Source: Azolla caroliniana (lineage: Eukaryota; Polypodiophyta). Taken from it: 64,000 nt of DNA. The stretch is from NCBI GenBank assembly GCA_043228905.1, contig JBHGNT010000006.1, forward strand, positions 19,468,001 through 19,532,000, given 5' to 3'. The notes below the pieces were generated by a model, which saw only the letters and a list, made by a program, of their open reading frames with translations, had not been told where the DNA came from and did no database searches. Both the position numbers and the translations under genes were made by a program. This document shows positions 1-10,040 of the stretch, in pieces. Numbering within the stretch: the first letter of the stretch is position 1; every line of letters begins with the position of its first letter.

Positions 1-2540
1 TGGGTGTCATGTTTTGCTTCCTCAAAGCTCTCCGGCTCCCCCTCGTCGGTTAGCAGCACGTGCTCTGGTTCCGGAAATCTCCGGGGGGCCCTTCTCTCTC
101 TTAGAGGATATCTCCGTTCCGGAGCTTCGGTAACCGGTTCTTCCGATTCTTCTTCATCCGAATCCATTTCGGGATCGGGGCCGGTTCCGGTATCATTTTC
201 ATCTTCTTCGGCCGGTTCTGTTTCTTCACCGTCTTCGGCCGGATCCTCGAGTGCTAATCGGTCCCTTGCCGGTCGGGACTGCTCCTCGTAGAGTTGATCC
301 TCACCGGTCGACTTGGAGCTCTTCATCTTCTTCTCCGACTCCCAGTCGGCGAGTGTCTTGTCCTCCATGAAGATGATGTCTCGACTCCTGAATATCTTCT
401 TGTCGACCGGGTCCCATACTCGGTAGCCGAACTCGTCGTCGCCGTAACCGAGGAATATGCATGGCCGGGTCTTTGGATCTAGCTTTCCTCTCCGGTCCTT
501 TGCCACATGCACGTATGCGAGACACCCGAACACCTTCAGATGCCGGTAGGACACTTCCTTACCGGTCCACACTTTCTGCGGCGTGTCTCCGTCCAAAGGT
601 ACTGAGGGTGATCTGTTTATCACGTATGTCGCCGTCGACATTGCCTCAGCCCAAAACCCCTTGGGTAATTTCGCATGCGCCAGCATACTCCAGACCCTCT
701 CCATTATGGTCCGGTTCATCCTCTCGGCCAGCCCATTTAGTTCCGGCGTCTTCGGCACAGTAAACTCGAGCCGGATTCCCTTCGAGCGACAGTACTCCTG
801 GAACTGCCCCCGGTATTCCCCTCCGTTATCCGCTCGTATCGCTTTCAGCTTCTTGCCGGATTCCCTTTCCACTCTCGCGTGGAGTTCTTTGAAGACGCAC
901 AACACTTGGTCCTTTGTCTTCAGCGGTGCCGTCCACAGCTTCCGGCTATGATCATCAATGAATGTTACGAAGTACTGGGCTCCGCCATGTGACTTCGTTT
1001 CTACCTGACACACATCAGTGTGCACCAACTCCAATGGTGCGCTACGTCTCGTCGGTGGCCTTGAGTGGAAGGAGGTTCGGTTCTGCTTACCGGCCAGGCA
1101 ATCGGTGCACTTCTCCAGGTGCACATGCTTCACTGGAATAAGGTTGTCATCTGCAAGCCTCTTCATCCCCTTCTCACTCATGTGGCACAGTCTTTTGTGC
1201 CACAGCTCACCGGCAGTGTCGGCTGCCACATTCAGCTCTTCCGGACATAACCGGGCATTCATCAGGTACAGTGTGTTGTCTTTCCGGGCCCGAGCCACTA
1301 TCAGGCTCCCCTTGCTGAACTTCATTACGCCGTTCCGGATGCTACCTGTGTAGCCTTCATCGTCTAGCCTCCCGGCCGAAATCAGGTTCAATCGAACCTC
1401 CGGAACGTGTCGGACATCCTTCAGCAGCATTTTGCATCCGGTCGGGGTTGTCAACCACACGTCTCCTATGCCGGAAATCCGGCACGTACCTTCATTCCCC
1501 ATCCGAACACAGCCATGCTCACCGGCTGTGTAGGATGAGAAGTATCTTCTCTCCGGGGTCAGGTGGAACGATGCTCCGGAATCGACCACCCAGGTCGTCT
1601 CATCGCCGGCAATGTTTAGTTCACCTTCTTCGGTGATGAGCATGATTTCTTCCTCACTTGGCGCGAGTGCCGTTGTTCCTTTCCGGTCCTGCCCTCGCCG
1701 ATCCGAACCTCTCCGGTCCGTGGCTCCCCGGTATGCACTGTTTCTCTCCGGTGACTTCTTCGAATCGGTGTCGTCGGCTCCGTTGTCTTTTCGGTAATGC
1801 CGACAATTCTTTCGGAAGTGCCCCGGCTTCCCATAGTGGAAGCATGTGGGCCTTCCTCTTGACTGCGACCGGGTCCCCGACTTCTCCCGTCTTTGCGGAC
1901 TCCGGTTCCATTGTCTTCCCCGATCCGATTCGGTAAGCAGCGCTTTCGAGTCGGAGGCCGGTTCTTTATCTCTTCGACGCGCTTCTTCGTTCAAAATACT
2001 TGTCTTTACCGTTTGTAAGGACAAGTTATCTTCGGTGCAGGAGGTGCTGAGAGTCACCACCAAGTTCTCCCAGCTTTCCGGCAATGTACACATCAGGATG
2101 ATGGCTTGCATTGCATCCTCCAACGGGAACTTAATCGCCGCAAGCTGGTTCACGAATCCCATGAACGTGCTTACGTGTTCAACCATACTCTCGCCGTCCC
2201 GGTACTTGAGGTTCACTATCTTCCTCATCAGGGAGGTCCGGTTCAACGCATTCTTCCTCTCGTAGAGGCCCGACAGCTTCTTCCACATCTCATATGCGTT
2301 GGTGTCGTTCGCCACATGTTGTAGGACGCTTACATCGACATATTGTCGGATCGTCGCTACGGCTTTCCGGTTCAGGAGCTTCCACTCCGACTCAAGTACC
2401 CCCTTCGGTATTTCCGACCTGTCAATCGGTTCGTACAGGTCCCGAACAATCAGAAGATCCTCCATCTTGATCTTCCAGTCGGCGTAATTCTTCGCATTCA
2501 GCACCATCATCCCCGGCTGCCCGCTGCCGCCGCCTTCCAT
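1..2540 (-). CDS. Copia gag-pol polyprotein, 3' end missing
   Basis: The polyprotein supplies capsid, protease, integrase and RT for a Copia element. I read the frame from ATG at 2540 down to base 1 (846 codons) and met no stop. In order: a UBN2-type gag; a zinc knuckle near 1820-1850; protease motif WVVDSGASFHLTP near 1560-1600; the GAG-pre-integrase His/Cys region near 1140-1240; the integrase core near 700-1020; and the linker with a PLRERRAPRRFP block near 60-110. RT lies off the edge. One oddity: the knuckle reads CFHYGKPGHF, so the second Cys of CX2CX4HX4C is Tyr, whereas Copia I has CFYCGKPGHF. The start is the first ATG after the primer site and matches the usual gag start. Confidence 0.88.
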   Translation of the reverse strand, partial: MEGGGSGQPGMMVLNAKNYADWKIKMEDLLIVRDLYEPIDRSEIPKGVLESEWKLLNRKAVATIRQYVDVSVLQHVANDTNAYEMWKKLSGLYERKNALNRTSLMRKIVNLKYRDGESMVEHVSTFMGFVNQLAAIKFPLEDAMQAIILMCTLPESWENLVVTLSTSCTEDNLSLQTVKTSILNEEARRRDKEPASDSKALLTESDRGRQWNRSPQRREKSGTRSQSRGRPTCFHYGKPGHFRKNCRHYRKDNGADDTDSKKSPERNSAYRGATDRRGSDRRGQDRKGTTALAPSEEEIMLITEEGELNIAGDETTWVVDSGASFHLTPERRYFSSYTAGEHGCVRMGNEGTCRISGIGDVWLTTPTGCKMLLKDVRHVPEVRLNLISAGRLDDEGYTGSIRNGVMKFSKGSLIVARARKDNTLYLMNARLCPEELNVAADTAGELWHKRLCHMSEKGMKRLADDNLIPVKHVHLEKCTDCLAGKQNRTSFHSRPPTRRSAPLELVHTDVCQVETKSHGGAQYFVTFIDDHSRKLWTAPLKTKDQVLCVFKELHARVERESGKKLKAIRADNGGEYRGQFQEYCRSKGIRLEFTVPKTPELNGLAERMNRTIMERVWSMLAHAKLPKGFWAEAMSTATYVINRSPSVPLDGDTPQKVWTGKEVSYRHLKVFGCLAYVHVAKDRRGKLDPKTRPCIFLGYGDDEFGYRVWDPVDKKIFRSRDIIFMEDKTLADWESEKKMKSSKSTGEDQLYEEQSRPARDRLALEDPAEDGEETEPAEEDENDTGTGPDPEMDSDEEESEEPVTEAPERRYPLRERRAPRRFPEPEHVLLTDEGEPESFEEAKHDT

Positions 2541-2555
2541 TTTCTGCAACAGCTC

Positions 2556-2567
2556 GCTCTGATACCA
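2556..2567 (-). other. Primer binding site of Copia N
   Basis: Read on the minus strand the bases are TGGTATCAGAGC, the standard plant Copia site complementary to initiator methionine tRNA. It lies 3 bases inside the LTR end. Confidence 0.92.
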
Positions 2568-2570
2568 GAT

Positions 2571-3184
2571 TGTTGGGAATCGTTGCTTCGATTCACCTTC
2601 ACCGCTCGGCCACAACCGAGTAATCGCGAATCAATGCAGCAGAAAATAGGAACCAAAGAGAGAAACACACGAATACACAGGGATTAACGTGGAAAACCCT
2701 AGATGGGAAAAACCACGGGAGTACAAGACTCCAAACCAACACTATACAAAGAGAAGTATACAATGGCGAGCTGCAAGGCGACGACCTTGAGCTCGCTGTC
2801 CTCGCCACAGGCGGCGGAAATACACAGAGGCGTCGTCCTCTTCCTCTCTCGCGCTCTATCTCTCTCTCTCTCTCTCTCACGGCTGCTCCCTCGTCACTCC
2901 TCTTGAGTGGAAAAACAGAAAAATGATCAGCAGCACTAAAACAGTTTGCCCTAAGTCATATTTATACATATATGACTTTGGGGCTATTTACAACTATAGC
3001 CTCAGGGGCCCATAGCAGACATATTCACGGATATGTCCCTGCATTCGGATCGCTCTCCGGGTACATTCGTCATCCGGCTCCGAAGTCGGGGTCTTCATCA
3101 TCCGGTTCCGAAACCGAAACCGGGCTTGTCGGCATTCATCTCCGACATCCGACCATCCCATCCGAAGGGACCGTAATCCCAACA
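2571..3184 (-). repeat. 5' LTR of Copia N (614 bp)
   Basis: On the minus strand it starts TGTTGGGATTACGG and ends TTCCCAACA. It has a TATAAATA box (2959-2966), a CT/GA tract (about 2857-2878) and a short hairpin near its 3' end (2605-2620, CTCGG/CCGAG arms). It aligns by eye with the LTRs at 57607 and 62391 but lacks their 54-bp tandem repeats. Confidence 0.9.
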
Positions 3185-3689
3185 AAAAGGGATCTCACAA
3201 TTCGGAACGGGGGTTAATCCAACTAGCAACTGTTGTCCTAAAATTGGGAATAAATGCTTTTCTCAGGCTATTGGGAAGCCCTTTGCTCACGACAACCCGA
3301 ATCGAACCGAATTGGTTCAAGGACATGGTGACCTTTCGATGAGGTCGAAAAAAGGCCTTAACATGGTCAACGAAATTGATGACGACGACATTGACAACTT
3401 AATCGCTAGGGAATCTTTTGCCTCGATATGTGAGATCGATGTACTAAAGGTAGCAAAGGAATATCGAGTTCCCAAGACACAAGAGCGCGAAGTAGTCACT
3501 GACTAAAACAAAAACAAAAAGGCCATATGCATGAAAACACTCTTGAGGAGCAGGAATGTATCCACACTATCCTACAAGAAAATTATGTGTGGGAGCATGA
3601 GATGAAGGAAAGTCAGAGGGTGAAGGAGGAAACGTTGTATTTAGGGGTTCAGAATGGGCCAACTACTTAGCCTACTACTGGCTACTCAG
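3185..3689. other. Unassigned stretch
   Basis: About 500 bases between Copia N and the LTR remnant of Copia M. A 64-codon frame (3312-3506, plus strand) is rich in Asp and Glu, but I recognise no domain. The sequence is not repeated elsewhere in the window as far as I can see. It may be a worn piece of another retroelement. Confidence 0.4.
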
Positions 3690-6006
3690 GGATATGAATC
3701 AACTGACAAAGCCAACAAAACATAAATGTAAAATACAACACAGAGGCACTCGATATTTTACGTGGAAAGCCCTAAAACGGGAAAAACTACCAGAGCCCTC
3801 TGACTCCAAATATTTCACTATGTAGGAAGTAGTGTATAGAGACAATTCACTATATCCCTAGATCACTAGGAGAACACCAAGACTCAAGGCCACAACCTTG
3901 GTAATATTTTCGTCTCTCACAATAGACCGAAAACCACAAAAAGCAGTAAGTAGACACCAAACAATAGCATACATTAGGCTCCCAACAACTGAGGCATACA
4001 ACACCTTTTCCATCTCAGCTTTATCCTTTTTATTTTTCAGACATTAACTAGATTTCAGCTTACAGTTTACTACTTGTATCGATCCAACATGTTTTGCATA
4101 ATTTATACATATTAAATCTTTGCAAGATCTTTTTCACATATTATTTCTCTTGTGACAACCAATTTGAAAGCATATTTTTAGTCTTGTCCCGGACAATATG
4201 CATTCCCAATATTTGTCTTGTCAGACCTAAATCCTTCATAACAAAGGATTTTCTTAGAGCTTTCTTCAAGCTCACAATCTTCTTAGCATCCTGTTCGACA
4301 ACCAACATGTCATCTACATAAAGTAGGAGAATCAAGAAATCAGCTTCATCATACCTCTTCACAAATACACCATGATCGGCTTGTGTTTTGTGGAATCCGT
4401 GTTTTAGCATGAAGGATTCAAATTTCTTATAACATTGACGAGGTTCTTGCTTTAGACCTCCTCAGTCGACATACCAGATTTTCTTTTCCTTTCGCCATAA
4501 AGCCCTCAAGCTGTTGCATGTCGATTTCCTCTCCATGCAAAAATATTGTTTTTACATCCAACTGTTCAAACTCCAGATTCATACTAGCAGCTATGCTCAA
4601 AACAATTCAGATGGATGCCATCTTTACTACTGGAGCAAATACTTCATCAATATCAACACCCTTTTTCTACTGGAAACTCATTACCACTATTCAAGCTTTA
4701 TATCTGGGTGGGCTGCCATCTTCTCTAGTTTTCAACTTGTAAACCCATTTGTTTCTGAGTGCCCTCTTTCCCTCAAGCAGCTCCATCAACTTATAGGTGT
4801 GGTTCTCATGTAAGGAATCCATCTCATCTAGCATGACACTACACCACTCCTTGCTATGTACGTCTCACGTGGCTTCTTCAAAGCATTCTAGCTAACCTTC
4901 ATAAGTTAGTAGGACATATTCATTGGCTGGATACCGAGAAGAGGTCGTCCTTTGCCTAAGCGGGTATCTTCTTCCTTCAACAATCAGCTCAAGTTCAACT
5001 ACTTCTCCCAACTCATCATCCATTTTGGATTTGGTTGCACAAGTCTGCTACTATGTGGCAACCGGCTCAGATTCAGTCGCTTTGGTCGACTGTTGTCTTC
5101 CGAACGGCTGTGTGGGACTGGTGTCATCAAATGCCGAATCCATACATGTAGCTAGCTTGGAAGACGACACTGGTAGTTGTTGTTTCCAATCTTCATTCGT
5201 TTTTTCCTCCATTAATACAACATCCCGGCTTCTTACCACTTTCTTGTCTACCAGATCCCATAATCTGTAGTTGAATTCATCTTCAGAGTATCCCAGAAAG
5301 ATACATGGCTTTGACTTGTTGTCCAACTTTGACGTTTGATCCTTTGCAACAGGCACATAAGCCAAGAATCTGAACACCCTCAATTGTTGGTAAGAGACAC
5401 TTCTTCCTGTCCACACCCTCTCTGGGACATCACCTTTTAGAGGCACTGAGGGAGACATGTTTATAAGGTAGACAATTGTCAACATTTCCTTAGCCCAAGA
5501 TGACTTTGACAATTTTGCATGAAACAACATGCTTCTTACCCTTTTCATTATGGTGCGGTTCATCCTCTCAGTCAGACCATTTTGCTCAGATGTCTTCGGC
5601 ATTGTATACTCAAGTTTGATACCTTGAGTCTTACAATACAACTCAAATTGGCCTTTGTACTCACCACCGTTACCAGTCCAGACAACCTTCAACTTCTGTA
5701 TGGATTCTCTTTTAGCCTTGGCCAACTACACCTATCTTTGCTCTTCAACACGAAAGCCCACAACTTTCTGCTGTAATCATCAATGAACATCACAAAGTAC
5801 TGTGCACCACGGTATGCCACTACATCCAGGCATGTTCTCTTCTCATCAGAGGCCTAGAGTGGAAGGCAATCTCATTTTGCTTATCGGCGAGGCAATCAAC
5901 ACATTTTTCCAAATGTGTTCTTTCACTTCTAGGAGGAGATCCTTTTCAACAAGTATGTGCATTCCCCTTTCGCTCATGTGGCCAAGCCTCTTATGACACA
6001 ACTCAC
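3690..6006 (-). mobile_element. Degraded Copia M
   Basis: A minus-strand Copia remnant. From 6006 downward it shows part of the GAG-pre-integrase region, integrase, linker and RT. The RT then breaks off around 3965 directly into an LTR-like R/U5 segment (3690-3960). That segment shares the 'ccacgtaaaa' and 'gggctttccac' style blocks with the LTRs of N, B and I. There is no RNase H and no complete LTR. The right end is cut at 6007 by an LTR start of the N/B/I family. Confidence 0.8.
3961..6006 (-). pseudogene. Copia pol fragment (integrase to RT), broken
   Basis: Homology is clear but the reading frame is not continuous. A 224-codon open piece (5725-5051) carries the integrase core C-half: the motif NGGEYKGQFE, then TSEQNGLTERMNRTIM, then the Copia block KPCIFLGYSEDEFNYRLWD. 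A second piece (4410-4141) carries RT with the catalytic LLYVDDML motif. The integrase DNGGEYRG of the intact copies reads GNGGEYKG here, so a catalytic Asp is lost. Several stops and shifts separate the pieces. Confidence 0.85.
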
Positions 6007-6395
6007 TGTTAGGAATATGTCCCTCCTATGGGAGAAGTCAATAGTTGGAAACAAGGAATAGTCGACTAGTCGGGCCAAGGAAGAGCCAATAGTCGAAGAC
6101 AAGAAAGAGTCAATATGGACCGTCGACTAGGAAAATCAACATGGAGGGTCGATTGGGAGAGTCGACGCGGAGAGTCGATAGTATTGGATAGATGATCCAA
6201 GTAGAAGACAAGATTGACTAGTCGGGTCAACCGGATAACTGACATGGTTGTCAGCTAGTCGGGCCGATCAATTGACTAATTAAGGACTATTATTATTATT
6301 GTCTAATAATAATAATAATAATAACAACAACCATATCTGTAAATAGCCGATATTTTTTACGAGTATAAATACACCTAGGGCAAACCTCATGGTAT
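6007..6395 (+). repeat. LTR fragment of the N/B/I Copia family
   Basis: It starts TGTTAGGAATATGTCCCTCC, close to TGTTGGGAGACAGGTCCCTCC at 57607. It later shares the block 'tgtaaatagccga', a TATA box (TATAAATA near 6364) and 'agggcaaacc' with the LTR at about 58010-58070. Similarity fades after about 6395, so R/U5 is missing or replaced. The U3 holds several imperfect copies of a 'gtcga(c/t)ta' word. Confidence 0.65.
6286..6333. repeat. (ATT)n/(AAT)n inverted microsatellite
   Basis: A run of ATT triplets is followed after a few bases by a run of AAT triplets. The two arms can pair over roughly 14-18 bases, so this is a strong AT hairpin inside the LTR fragment. Confidence 0.75.
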
Positions 6396-6797
6396 GTATG
6401 TGTGAAAGTGTTTTTAGAATTCAAGGTATTAAACACTACAAGAATATAAGGTATGGTGCATTCACATCTGGAGGTCAAGAACACGAACCAAGGTCTTGAG
6501 GATAAGTCAAACTAAAAGCAAGAAACATGGAGAAAAGTAAAAGAAGAAAAACGCAGGCCACGAAAATACAGTTTGAAACAAACCATCATAACGCTTTCGT
6601 TTGAAACCCAACTATAATGTGCAAATATGGGATAGAAAGCTCGTGAAGTCAGCTATCTAGAACTTTAGATCTCTAAATTTGGATCTCGGATGAGGGAGAT
6701 ATGACGATTAGAAGATTGTTGTGTCATAGCTAAGAATAGAAGATGGAAAACTTCTAAAAAAAGCGTAAAAATGAAAGCTAGGGAAAGTTATCTAGTA
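6396..6797. other. Unassigned AT-rich stretch
   Basis: No open frame of note and no match to the other elements in the window. It is the left half of the sequence into which the MULE at 6807 inserted; the same sequence continues at 7646. Confidence 0.4.
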
Positions 6798-6806
6798 GAG
6801 GAGACC

Positions 6807-7636
6807 AAGGTTGTTAGGTACGGCACGGATACCATACGTATTTAACGTATTAATACCCGTATAGTACCTCCCAATTTAAAAATACGTTAAATACGTTTTC
6901 TTAATATGTTAAATACTTATAAAATACGTAAAGTACGTAAAATACGTATTTTACGTATAGTACATTAAATACTTCTAGAATTTGAAAATTATTTACTTTT
7001 CTAAAAAATATCTATAATATTGTAAAAAACATCTATGTTTACACAATTTTGTGATGTACAATATAGTTCTACATCCTAAAATGCATATAAGACATTTGAA
7101 GATTTTACATCCTAAAATACTTGTAGTAATATGGATGTCGACATTCCCTTATTCTATAAATCAGTGTAAGTGTGTATCACGATGTTCTACTTCAAATTGT
7201 AATTATTTACAATTATGCCTTCATAGATTGAGGAATCGTCTACGATTATCACACTCATGATAGGTTTCTCTTTTCTTCATTTTGTTGTTGTTCTTCTTCT
7301 ATCTTCTGCGATTATCACACTCAGGATAGGTTTGTCTTCTTTTCGCTCTTCTTCTTCTTCATCTTCTTCATTGTCGTCTCTTCTATTCTTCTTTCTTACT
7401 TCCTTTGGCTTCTTTTTCACTAAAATCTTTTTTTTCTTTTGCTTTTTGTTAGGGTTTTACTTACATTTTCTTTATAAATACGTATTATACCTGTTTTTGT
7501 ATAAATAGGTTAAATACCGTATTGGACAAATGTACATGATATTTGACAGAACAACATTGAGGTATAGTACGTAGTATACAAATGATGAGGTACTATATGT
7601 ATTTAAACGTTAAATACGGGTACGTAAACAACCATG
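6807..7636. mobile_element. Non-autonomous Mutator-like element (MULE)
   Basis: An 830-bp insert flanked by a perfect 9-bp direct repeat GAGGAGACC (6798-6806 and 7637-7645), the duplication size of Mutator elements. The ends are imperfect long inverted repeats. The left end has GGTTGTT then CGTATTTAACGT, TTAATAC and TATAGTACCTC; the reverse complement of the right end has the same blocks in the same order, about 60-80 bp in all, with one extra stretch on the left. The interior is AT-rich, holds a pyrimidine-rich tract (7257-7500) and has no transposase. It would need a transposase from elsewhere. Confidence 0.8.
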
Positions 7637-7645
7637 GAGGAGACC

Positions 7646-7987
7646 TTCATATAAAGCAAGAAGAGTAAGGTGGTGGAGAGAGAGACTATTTCATTTTGTG
7701 TTTTCTTGCCCATTTATGTAGTGTGGTTTAGTTGTTATCAATATAGCTTTCTATATTTGGATTTATGTATCTTCTTTCTCTCTTCCTTCTATCATGATCA
7801 TTCATTATCAATGGATCTTTGTAGTTCTAGATTTATATATCTTCTTTATCTTTTCTTTCTATCATCATCCTTTCAGTATGCAAGTTAGAGCTTTTGGATA
7901 TGTGTGAAGAAGCGTGAAAGTAACAGAACAGAGAGGAAGAGAGACGCAAGAGCATGAGCGGTGCCATAGTTGTATAATACTAGATGT
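7646..7987. other. Unassigned stretch with a short tandem duplication
   Basis: Sequence between the MULE and the LTR of Gypsy D. Two imperfect copies of a roughly 70-base segment (about 7758-7828 and 7829-7895) share 'atcttcttt' and 'ctatcat' words. No gene is visible. Confidence 0.45.
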
Positions 7988-8299
7988 TGTCATGATATGG
8001 CTCCAAAAGGATTTGAACCCATGACCTTGTATTACATGGGTTGAACCCTTACCATCAAAGCATGCATTGTAATACAAACAATATTATTTTCATTTATTAT
8101 TTTACCATAGGAAATTCATGTATATTCAAGATTACTCTAGAACATTCTAGAAACCTCAGGAGTACTCTTGAGAGTACTATAAATAGAGGCACATGGCATT
8201 GTTCAGAACCAATTCGGTTCAACGCCAGTCTTAAGCCTCCTAGCTACTCTTGTATCTTATCTTCATATAATATACCACTTGTTATCATCATTCTCTTCT

Positions 8300-8354
<55 letters not shown>

Positions 8355-8462
8355 CGCGTGCCCGTGAGTCTCCACACGCTTTTCCCCTTCTTAGTACTAA
8401 TCCTCATTCTTCCTCTCTATCTTTAGTACTAATTCTCCCTGTCTCTAGTACTATCTCTGACA
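7988..8462 (+). repeat. 5' LTR of chromovirus D (475 bp)
   Basis: It starts TGTCATGATATGG and ends CTCTGACA. It carries an antisense tRNA-like start, heat-shock-type pentamers (aGAAc aTTCt aGAAa), a TATAAATA box (8178-8185), the R-region word AATTCGGTTCAA at 8211 and a long CT microsatellite (about 8291-8352). It aligns with the 424-bp LTR of K. Confidence 0.88.
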
Positions 8463-8476
8463 GTTTGAATTGAATC
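8463..8476 (+). other. Self-priming-type primer site of D
   Basis: GTTTGAATTGAATC follows the LTR directly. Bases 8465-8476 can pair with 8211-8222 of the LTR: nine Watson-Crick pairs, two G-U pairs and one mismatch. The same arrangement is perfect in K. Confidence 0.6.
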
Positions 8477-8524
8477 TCTTATCCTTCCTTCCCTTCATAC
8501 GAATCCTCTTATCCTTCCTACTAA

Positions 8525-9303
8525 ATGGCAATTGTTAGCGCTCAAGAATACCAATCCGTTTTCTCGGAGCTCCAGTGCTTAAAAGAGAATTTTGTAGCAC
8601 TAAAACAAGAAAATTAACGTCTATTGGGGGATCTTCAACAAATAGCTCTAGAAAAACAACACGGGGAGCTGACGTTACATGTGCAACAACTTGAAGAAAA
8701 TATTGTGTCACTACAACAATAGGGATCAAGCACTCAAGGAACTCCCAAAGAACCCAAGATCGGTCTTCCTATGAAGTTTGATGGAACACGATCACAATTT
8801 AGAGGATTTCTTACTCATGTACATTTGGTGATTCAAATGCATCCTTCTCGATATCCCATTGATGCATCACGAGTGGGACCAGTAGGCACACTACTTAATG
8901 GCACAACTCTGGCATGGCTCACCCCTTTATTAGAAAAAGGCTCTCCGTTGTTAAATAATTTTGAAGAGTTTATTAGCGAGTTTAAAGCATGTTTTGGAGA
9001 TACTAATAGCGTTAGGATGGCAATCAACAAAATCCGAAGACTGCGTCAAGGTGATCGGCCAGCCTCCGCTTATGCCGCGGATTTCCGTCTTCTCACCACC
9101 GATATTCCCTGGGATGACCAAGCGTTGATAGAGCAATTTCGTTATGGCCTACATAATGATGTCAAGGATTGACTCTTGACTTTCCCCGAAAAACCAAAGT
9201 CGCTCACAGAAACAATCAGTTGAGCGATACGATGCGATAACCTCCTTTTCGAACGACGTTCAGAACGTCAGTTCCAGATGCCAAGGACAAGAATAGAGCC
9301 CAC
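8525..9303 (+). pseudogene. Chromovirus D gag, 5' part
   Basis: The start ATGGCAATTGTTAGC matches the gag start of K. The same coiled-coil-like N-terminus follows and then the capsid-like region with FDGTRSQFRGFL and FISEFKACFGDT. Stops interrupt it near codon 31 (a CAA-type codon is now TAA), at 8721 and at 9170. Copia H inserts at 9304 and the gag resumes at 14765. Confidence 0.88.
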
Positions 9304-9937
9304 TGTTAGATATAATCAATGATCAGCCCCAAGTTGTAAATCTATCCCCATATGTGCTCTTAGAGTGCACATTTTGTGATAGCGCCCCAAATGAGGAGCG
9401 GCTAGTGTGCAACTCGACCATATGGGTCGATAAGGTGTTAATCTAGGAAACCGTAGATGCGTAGGACACAATATATTTAGGAAAGAGAGAAATAGATAAA
9501 AGGATTGGCTAATCAAGTCAGCTAGAATATTTTGTGGGCAAGTTACGATGTACTTAGTCTTGAAGTATGCGTCATTGACTTCAAGATAAGTATTATCTAG
9601 CACTAGCCTGTACCTAGGGAGTTGGGTCATATTAAATGACAAGTCAGTTGACAGAAAAGGAATATCTCCACTACTGTCAACTGACTTGCACATTTATACT
9701 AAGACCAAACATAGATTATAAGTCACTTTTCTCACACAGTGGTCAGATTGATCATTAGTCCCCACTAATTTTGTAGTGAGCCGGTCCATATCCTATCTAA
9801 GCTCTAAGGTGTGAGCGCATGGGAAAACTACCATTTTGAACTACTCTCATATGTAATAGAAATTCTGTTTTTCATATATCCATCTCTGCAGTTGTAACTC
9901 TATATACCTATCTACTCGATTCTCAATATTTCTAATA
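9304..9937 (+). repeat. 5' LTR of Copia H
   Basis: It starts TGTTAGATATAATC and ends TTTCTAATA. The terminal TA in place of CA is the same in both LTRs. Confidence 0.93.
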
Positions 9938-9949
9938 TGGTATCAGAGC
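9938..9949 (+). other. Primer binding site of Copia H
   Basis: TGGTATCAGAGC abuts the LTR end directly. It is the initiator methionine tRNA type. Confidence 0.93.
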
Positions 9950-10040
9950 GAAGAGGTTGATCTAGATTAGGTATATACGGGTAGTTGCTGTCTAGCAACA
10001 GAGAGAAATAGAGAGACAGAGAGAGAGAGACAGAGTATCA

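Larger units (their letters stand above)
1..3184 (-). mobile_element. Copia retrotransposon N, 5' part (runs off the left edge)
   Basis: Read on the minus strand this is a 5' LTR (3184 to 2571), a methionine-tRNA-type primer site and an uninterrupted gag-pol frame to base 1. The RT, RNase H and 3' LTR lie outside the window. Its LTR and protein belong to the same family as Copia B and I at 50.8-63.3 kb: the LTR starts TGTTGGGA and the protein has the same order and wording of motifs. No flanking duplication can be tested because the other end is missing. The open frame suggests a young insertion. Confidence 0.93.

Noticed and set aside
3312-3506. Small acidic host protein
   Set aside because: 64 codons, no recognised domain and no promoter context between two retroelement remnants.
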